Source: an uncultured Gemmatimonadota bacterium
Lineage (GTDB): Bacteria; Latescibacterota; UBA2968; UBA8231
Direction of reading: 5' to 3'
Length of the DNA: 39,179 bases
Assembly (NCBI GenBank): GCA_903893785.1
Contig: CAITNQ010000144.1
Coordinates: forward strand, 1-39,179
Part shown: piece after piece, positions 34,339 through 39,179 of the stretch
Numbering within the stretch: position 1 is the stretch's first letter
How the letters are laid out: every line of letters begins with the position of its first letter
Notes under the pieces: generated by a model
What the model was told of the DNA's origin: nothing
What the model saw: only the letters and a program-made list of their open reading frames with translations
Databases searched by the model: none
Translations under genes and position numbers: made by a program

Positions 34339-35937
34339 ATGCCAACGGGGTGCAGCGTGGCCGATGAGTTTTTCCGTGAAGTGACCCTGCGCCTGGTCGG
34401 CACCCTGGACTTGGGTGAAGCCCTGGGCCGTGCCTGCGCCTACCTCAGACGCCATCTGCCGCTGGATGTCGCCAGCCTGCTCTACTACGATCCCGAACGC
34501 AAAGGCTTGTACGTCATGGCCAGCCATGGGGTGCGCGCCGGCGCCTCTGGGGGCAGCGAACCTGCACCCCTGGTGGCCCTTGATATGGCCACCATGGAGC
34601 GCCTGCGACACGAGGGTGCCTCGGTCAACCGTGAGCAGAGCCTCCGCATCGTCAACCGGCCTCGCCGCGATGCCATTTACCGGGCCCTGGCCGGGCATCT
34701 GGCTCCGCATGGGCTGCAGGATTTCTCCTATGTGCTGATGCGCCTGGATATCGAGGAGGCGTATCAGGGGGCGCTGCTGCTGGCCGCCGATGGCCACGAC
34801 CGCTTCCGACCCGAGCACGGGCCCCTGCTGCGCTCGGTTCGAGGGCCGTTCGCCATTGCCATGAGCAACGCCCACCGCTACGCCGAGGCGCTGCAGCTGC
34901 GTGACCGGTTGGCCGAAGACAACCGGGCCATGCACCGCGAACTGGAGCACCTGTCGGGTGACCAGGTTATCGGGGCTCACTTCGGTCTGCGCCGGGTGAT
35001 GGAGTTGGTGCGGCAGGTCGCCCCGATGAACGCGCCCGTGCTGTTGCTGGGCGAGACCGGCACCGGCAAGGAGGTGATTGCGAACGCCATCCACCTGGCC
35101 TCGCCGCGTCGGGACAGTGCCCTGGTGCGGGTTCAGTGTGGCGCTATCCCCGACTCGCTGTTGGACTCGGAGCTGTTCGGCCACGAACGCGGCGCCTTCA
35201 CCGGTGCAGTCCAGGCCAAGCGCGGACGTTTCGAGCGCGCCGATGGCGGTACGCTCTTCTTCGACGAGATTGGCGAACTGACCCTGGAAGCCCAGGTCAA
35301 GCTGCTGCGCGTCCTGCAGGACAAGCAGTTCGAGCGCCTTGGGGGCAACCGCACGCTGGCCGTGGACGTGCGGGTAGTTGCCGCCACCAATCGCGATCTA
35401 CAGCGGGCCGTCACCCAGGGGCAATTCCGCGAGGACCTGTGGTTCCGGCTGAACGTGTTCCCCATTGCCCTGCCGCCCCTGCGGCAGCGTCGTGAAGACG
35501 TTCCGGCCCTGGTGCAGTGGTTCTTGGAACGCAAGAGCCGCGAGATGGGGTTGCCGTGGCAGCCTCGCCTGGCCCCGGAAGCCCTGGCTCAACTGCAGGC
35601 CTATGACTGGCCCGGCAATGTGCGCGAACTGCAGAACGTGATCGAGCGGGCCATGATCCTCAGTCGCGGTCGCGAACTGGACTTCGCCGGCCTCGGCGAA
35701 GGAATGCCCGCCTCGGCCGCGATGCCCCTGGCCTCGCCGGCGGCAGCGGGCCAAGGCCCGGCCTTCGAGAGCCTGGACCAAGCCATGGCGGCCCACATAC
35801 GGCGGGCCCTGGCTGCCGCCCACGGTCAGGTCCAGGGTCCCCACGGGGCGGCGGCCCTGCTGGGCCTGCATCCCAGCACCCTGCGGGCCCGCATGCGCCG
35901 TCTGGGGGTTGCCTTCGGCCGACACCACCACGCCTGA
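34339..35937 (+). CDS. Sigma54-dependent transcriptional activator (GAF-AAA-Fis)
   Basis: The 532-residue enhancer-binding protein has an N-terminal GAF-like sensor (about 10-190). The AAA+ domain has Walker A GETGTGKE (238-245), the sigma54-contacting loop GAFTGA (285-290), Walker B TLFFDE (305-310) and the arginine-finger region FREDLWFRLNVF. A Fis-type helix-turn-helix follows (about 500-525). There is no receiver domain, so it probably senses a ligand through the GAF domain, as FhlA and NorR do. The ATG at 34339 is the likely start; GTG at 34312 or 34357 is possible. The next plus-strand unit has a consensus -24/-12 promoter and is its probable target. Confidence 0.92.
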   Translation: MPTGCSVADEFFREVTLRLVGTLDLGEALGRACAYLRRHLPLDVASLLYYDPERKGLYVMASHGVRAGASGGSEPAPLVALDMATMERLRHEGASVNREQSLRIVNRPRRDAIYRALAGHLAPHGLQDFSYVLMRLDIEEAYQGALLLAADGHDRFRPEHGPLLRSVRGPFAIAMSNAHRYAEALQLRDRLAEDNRAMHRELEHLSGDQVIGAHFGLRRVMELVRQVAPMNAPVLLLGETGTGKEVIANAIHLASPRRDSALVRVQCGAIPDSLLDSELFGHERGAFTGAVQAKRGRFERADGGTLFFDEIGELTLEAQVKLLRVLQDKQFERLGGNRTLAVDVRVVAATNRDLQRAVTQGQFREDLWFRLNVFPIALPPLRQRREDVPALVQWFLERKSREMGLPWQPRLAPEALAQLQAYDWPGNVRELQNVIERAMILSRGRELDFAGLGEGMPASAAMPLASPAAAGQGPAFESLDQAMAAHIRRALAAAHGQVQGPHGAAALLGLHPSTLRARMRRLGVAFGRHHHA

Positions 35938-36200
35938 GCCGCGGCGCTGGCCCGCGTTACCACGGCGCATCAGGGCGCCGTCAGCGACCGCTCCGGGTTA
36001 CCGCAACCCGTGTAGTGCTGCCGACACCGCCGAACCTTAGCCGCGGCGCTGGCCCGCGTTACCACGGCGCATCAGGGTGCCGTCAGCGACCGCTGCCCAT
36101 TCCGCCAACCCGTGTCGCGCTGCCGACACCGCCGAATCTTAGCCGCGGCGCTGGCCGGCCTGGCCGCAGCGCCTCCGTGCGGCCCCACCGACCGCTGCAG
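35937..36200. repeat. 102-bp tandem repeat with internal dyad, after the activator gene
   Basis: Units begin AGCCGCGGCGCTGGCC at 35937, 36039 and 36141; the third is degenerate. The end of the activator gene itself (CGACACCACCACGCCTGAGCC) resembles the unit end, so the array seems to have grown from the gene's 3' end. Units one and two contain the dyad ACGGCGC-ATCAGG-GCGCCGT (35962-35981, perfect) and its copy at 36064-36083 (one mismatch). A second dyad CGGGTT-N5-AACCCG is at 35994-36010. The array lies 120-390 bp upstream of the -24/-12 promoter, the normal place for enhancer sites. Confidence 0.85.
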
Positions 36201-36323
36201 GGTCCGGTTCGCACGGGGGCGCCGCCAGCCTGACCGCACCCCTCCCTGTCCCCGTCTGGTCGCGCCCCAACGCGTCCCGCCCACGCCGTGATCGGCGTCT
36301 TACGGAGCCGGCGCGGCGACCCC

Positions 36324-36339
36324 TGGCACGGCCCTTGCA
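36324..36339 (+). promoter_or_regulatory. Sigma54 (-24/-12) promoter of the acetate-kinase-like operon
   Basis: TGGCACGGCCCTTGCA matches the sigma54 consensus TGGCACG-N4-TTGCW at every conserved position. The GG (36325-36326) and GC (36337-36338) are 10 nt apart, as required. Transcription should start near 36350, about 74 nt before the ATG at 36424. The upstream neighbour encodes a sigma54 activator. Confidence 0.85.
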
Positions 36340-36423
36340 TGGAACCAGGCACCGCGACATCTCGGGCCCATATCCGGGCCTGACCCAATCTGGGCGCGGG
36401 CCACCCAACAGGCGGGCGAGGAC

Positions 36424-37632
36424 ATGCAGATCCTAGTCTTCAATGGCGGGAGTTCGTCGCTCAGCTTCACGGTCTTTGCCACGGCTGGCCAGGATCAGGC
36501 GACTCCGGTCCTGACCGGCAAGGCCCATCGGGTGGGTGTCACCGGGCAGGAAGCGTCCTTCCTCGAGTTCCGCTGCCACGGGCAGGCACACCGGCACGAG
36601 GTAGCCATGGCCAGCCACGGTCAGGCGGCCATTGAGGCCCTGCGGCGGATTGTCGAGCAGGGCGTCCAGGTGGACTGGATCGGCCACCGCTTTGTGCACG
36701 GCGGGACGCTCTTCACGGCCGCCACCCAGGTTGACGATGCCACCATGCGCCGGTTGCAGGCGTGCGTGGCTCTGGCCCCGCTGCACAATCCCATCGCCCT
36801 GGAGGTGATCCGCGAGGCCCGCCGCGTCTATCCGGGTGTACCGCAGTACGTGACCTTCGACTCGGCCTTCCACTCCAGTCTGCCGCCAGCGGCCTGCACG
36901 TACGCGCTCCCGCCGCGACTGGCGCAGCGGTTCGGTTTCCGCCGGTACGGCTTCCATGGGTTGTCCTACGCCTATGTCACAGGCGCTGCGGCGCGTCACC
37001 TAGCCGTTCCTCGCGAGCAGCTCAACCTGGTCGCCTGCCATCTGGGCACCGGCGGCTCCAGCGTGGCTGCCATCGCCGCCGGCCGATCCGTCGACACCTC
37101 CATGGGGTACTCGCCCCTTCCCGGTCTGGTCATGAGCACGCGTTCCGGCGACCTGGACCCGATGTTGGCACTCTACCTGATGACCGCCCACGGGTACCAT
37201 CCCGACGCGGTAACGGATCTGCTGAACCGCGAGAGCGGCTTACTGGGGTTGTCCGCGTTCTCCAGTGATCTGCGCGACATCACGGCGCGGGTGGTCGCCG
37301 GCGATCCGGAGGCCTGTCTGGCCTTCGACATGTACGTGCATCGCCTGCGCGGGTACGTCGGCGCCTATGCCGTGGTCCTCGGGCGCCTGGATGCCCTGGT
37401 GTTCACCGACGACATCGGTGTGCGGCATCCTCTGGTGCGGGAGCGGGTCGCCAGCGGACTGTCCTGGTGCGGCATCCGCGTGGACCCGGCCCTCAACCAG
37501 GCCGTGACCGGCGCAGGCATCGACGATATCGGTGTGGCGGGTGCGCCGGTGCGCGTCCTGGTGGTGCCCACGCAGGAGGAGCTGGTCATCTGCCTTGACG
37601 GCCTGCGCCTGCTGGCTGCCCAGGCTGGTTGA
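36424..37632 (+). CDS. Acetate kinase-family protein with altered motifs
   Basis: Acetate kinase (ASKHA fold) makes acetyl phosphate from acetate and ATP, or the reverse. The 402-residue protein keeps the acyl/phosphate-site residues N7 (FNGGSSS), R89 (GHRFVHGG), D146 (TFDSAFH), H178 (GFHGLS), R240 (STRSGDLDP) and the late TQEEL. Two usual elements differ: the lysine after GSSSL is Ser14, and the adenosine-site motif GIGEN reads DIGVR (330-334). It may use another phosphate donor or acceptor, or have low activity. It is first in the sigma54-driven unit; a homologue without catalytic residues follows 70 nt later. No phosphotransacetylase is visible. Confidence 0.85.
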   Translation: MQILVFNGGSSSLSFTVFATAGQDQATPVLTGKAHRVGVTGQEASFLEFRCHGQAHRHEVAMASHGQAAIEALRRIVEQGVQVDWIGHRFVHGGTLFTAATQVDDATMRRLQACVALAPLHNPIALEVIREARRVYPGVPQYVTFDSAFHSSLPPAACTYALPPRLAQRFGFRRYGFHGLSYAYVTGAAARHLAVPREQLNLVACHLGTGGSSVAAIAAGRSVDTSMGYSPLPGLVMSTRSGDLDPMLALYLMTAHGYHPDAVTDLLNRESGLLGLSAFSSDLRDITARVVAGDPEACLAFDMYVHRLRGYVGAYAVVLGRLDALVFTDDIGVRHPLVRERVASGLSWCGIRVDPALNQAVTGAGIDDIGVAGAPVRVLVVPTQEELVICLDGLRLLAAQAG

Positions 37633-37702
37633 CGGGCGGCCGCGGTTGCTGCCGCGTTCGCGGCGGCCATGCGCGGCGGCCAAGCGCATCGAGGAGCGAC
37701 AC

Positions 37703-38746
37703 ATGGTTCTGCTGTTCGAGCCCCAGACGCCAGCGCTGCGCTGGCAGCAGGTCGACGCCGGTGGGCGGGTCCGCCAGAGCGGCGTGTGCGACGCCGAGGC
37801 TGTGCACGAACTGGTGATTCGCCAGGTGGCGGCCGGCCGCCTCGACGCCCTGGGCTACCTGCTGCCCCATGGTGGCGAGTGGGTGGACCAGGAGATCCAA
37901 CCCTTGAGCCCGCCCCTGCCGACGCTGCTGTCAGCGGCCGTGGGCCTGCTGCCCGAACCCAATGCGCTCGCCTTGGCGGCGATGCGCGCCGGTCTGGACG
38001 CGGCTCCTGCAGCCTCGCATTTCCTCCTGTGTGACACCGCGTATTTCCTGCAGCTGCCGGCGCCGGCGGCTCATTACGCGCTGCCGGCCCGGCTGCGTCG
38101 GCAGGGGCTGCGACGCTTCGGCGCCGCGGGGTTGTGGCACCGGTGGGCGTGGGATCAGGTGCGGCGTCGGCACCGCCCCGCAGTCGCCCGCCTGCTCAGC
38201 GTCCACGTCGACGGAGCCAGCAGCATGGCCGCCATTGTCGATGGCCAGCCGGTGGAGACCACGGCCGGCTTCACCGGCGTCGAGGGGTTGCCCTCGACCA
38301 CGGCCTGCGGCGACCTCGATCCGACCATTCCGCTGCACCTGCGCGCCAGTGGCATGACCTTTGCCGAAATCGGCCGGCTGCTGGGCCGCGACGCAGGTTT
38401 CTCGGGACTTCTGGGTCGCCCCTGCTCGCTGCGTCGGCTGATCGAGGACGACGATCCGGAGGTGCAGGCGGTTCGCGACATCTTCCTGCACCATCTGCGG
38501 CGTCAGACGGGGGCCATGCTCGCCGCGGCCGGCGGCGCCGAAGCGGTGGCCGTGGTTGGCGAGGAGGCCGACTTGTGCGAGTGGGTCAGCGCCAGGCTGT
38601 CGGCCTGGGTCCGTCCGGTGCTGGGCCGCGACGGAGACGCGGCGGGCGAGAGCCTGCAGGTACAGGTGTTCCCGGCGACCCGCGGCCAGATCATGGCTGA
38701 GCGTGTTTACCAGTTGGCGTGCAAAGGAGGCCACCATGGCAGCTGA
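37703..38746 (+). CDS. Acetate kinase-like pseudoenzyme
   Basis: The 347-residue protein aligns with its upstream neighbour over most of its length: GYLLPHGGE with GHRFVHGGT, LCDTAYFLQLP with TFDSAFHSSLP, RRFGAAGL with RRYGFHGL, TTACGDLDP with STRSGDLDP and FPATRGQI with VPTQEELV. The phosphate motif NGGSSS is missing (FEPQTPA). The catalytic arginines are Leu53 and Ala201, the His is Ala142 and GTGG is VDGA; only D111 remains. It should not be an active kinase. A regulatory or heterodimer role with the upstream protein is my inference, since acetate kinase is a homodimer. GAGGAG precedes the ATG; the end overlaps the next gene by 11 nt. Confidence 0.75.
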   Translation: MVLLFEPQTPALRWQQVDAGGRVRQSGVCDAEAVHELVIRQVAAGRLDALGYLLPHGGEWVDQEIQPLSPPLPTLLSAAVGLLPEPNALALAAMRAGLDAAPAASHFLLCDTAYFLQLPAPAAHYALPARLRRQGLRRFGAAGLWHRWAWDQVRRRHRPAVARLLSVHVDGASSMAAIVDGQPVETTAGFTGVEGLPSTTACGDLDPTIPLHLRASGMTFAEIGRLLGRDAGFSGLLGRPCSLRRLIEDDDPEVQAVRDIFLHHLRRQTGAMLAAAGGAEAVAVVGEEADLCEWVSARLSAWVRPVLGRDGDAAGESLQVQVFPATRGQIMAERVYQLACKGGHHGS

Positions 38747-39179
38747 ACGCAGGTTCCTCGTCGATGTGGGTACACAAGACATCCCTTTCCCCATGCGCGT
38801 GGCGTCCCGTCGTGACCCCGAGGGGCAGTCGACCGTAGCCCGGATCGCCATCAACGCGCGCATCATGCAGGAGTTCGAGGCTCGCTGGATCGACCGCTTC
38901 GTCCAGATCGTGCACCAGCACCGCACCTATATTGGCACCGACACGCTGCGCCAGAACATCTTCGACTACGTGCGGGCGCTCTCGGCGACCTCCGTACGCG
39001 TCGATTTCGACTACCCCTATTTCGTCGAGAAGAGGACGCCGGTCACCAACGAACCCTGCCTGGTCTGCTACCAGTGCACCTACTCGGCCAAAGCCTCGTC
39101 ACTGGACGAGCAGGCGCGCGCGGTGTTCCGCATCCAGATTCCCTGCATCACCACCTATCCGCTGGCCGACCCGGACGAC
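38736..39179 (+). CDS. FolE2/MptA-type GTP cyclohydrolase-like protein (cut by window end)
   Basis: The first 148 codons are present. VGTQDIPFP (11-19), QSTVARIAI, DRFVQIVHQH and the strand PYFVEKRTPV follow FolE2 (VGIKDLRFP, QSTVAR, SRFVxxxxQH, PFFRKKTAPV). FolE2 makes dihydroneopterin triphosphate for folate or queuosine. In FolE2 the next strand carries IPVTSLCPCS with the metal-binding active-site cysteine; here it reads IPCITTYPLA (135-144). Both CPC cysteines are thus absent, although one cysteine lies four residues earlier. Activity is doubtful. AAAGGAGG lies 5 nt before the ATG, inside the upstream gene, so the two are coupled. Confidence 0.75.
   Translation, partial: MAAERRFLVDVGTQDIPFPMRVASRRDPEGQSTVARIAINARIMQEFEARWIDRFVQIVHQHRTYIGTDTLRQNIFDYVRALSATSVRVDFDYPYFVEKRTPVTNEPCLVCYQCTYSAKASSLDEQARAVFRIQIPCITTYPLADPDD

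Noticed and set aside
1..39179. tRNA, rRNA, CRISPR or insertion sequences
   Set aside because: I saw no T-loop-like GGTTCGAATCC stems, no regularly spaced short repeats with unique spacers, and no transposase or terminal inverted repeats. A tRNAscan and IS search would settle it.

Overview
The window is GC-rich DNA packed with genes, from a Gram-negative bacterium. A TolC channel, a MacA adaptor, MacB-type permeases and a sigma54 activator all point to a diderm. Many neighbouring genes overlap by the ATGA or GTGA type, and start codons include ATG, GTG and TTG. I cannot name the lineage from the sequence alone. The combination would fit an uncultured FCB-type or myxobacterium-like group, but that is a guess. 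I found no rRNA, tRNA, CRISPR array or transposase.

Layout. (1) 1-7845: a Stealth-family sugar-phosphate transferase (+) converges on a tightly overlapping minus-strand operon of GNAT N-acyltransferase, SDR reductase, alpha-oxoamine synthase and SyrD/PvdE-type ABC exporter. Upstream lie a NodZ-like fucosyltransferase and a nucleoside 2-deoxyribosyltransferase-like protein. The three enzymes match the three chemical steps of bacterial ceramide synthesis. (2) 8048-12478: a minus-strand operon of DEDDy exonuclease, recQ, tatD-like hydrolase and tcdA. (3) 12689-14566: a 625-residue protein I do not recognise. (4) 14583-20336: a complete MacAB-TolC-type export operon with two different permeases. 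(5) 20841-25873: an SGNH hydrolase and a long-form purL. (6) 26122-32812: sucA-sucB-lpd (the whole 2-oxoglutarate dehydrogenase complex), then a variant hisI and a YkgJ-type cysteine-cluster protein. (7) 32936-33488: a small conserved protein and a frameshifted stand-alone FliG-C-like domain.

(8) 34339-39179 is the most unusual part. A GAF-AAA-Fis sigma54 activator is followed by about 490 bp of repeats carrying dyads, and then by an excellent -24/-12 promoter (TGGCACGGCCCTTGCA). The promoter drives an acetate-kinase-like protein with altered nucleotide-binding motifs, a second acetate-kinase homologue that has lost its catalytic residues, and a FolE2/MptA-like protein whose CPC active-site cysteines are replaced. 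Three neighbouring genes in one sigma54-controlled unit thus look like repurposed enzymes. This is my best candidate for an undescribed system.

A second theme is short tandem duplication in spaces between genes (periods of 21, 55, 61, 102, 114 and 124 bp). Several repeats include the end or the start of the neighbouring gene.
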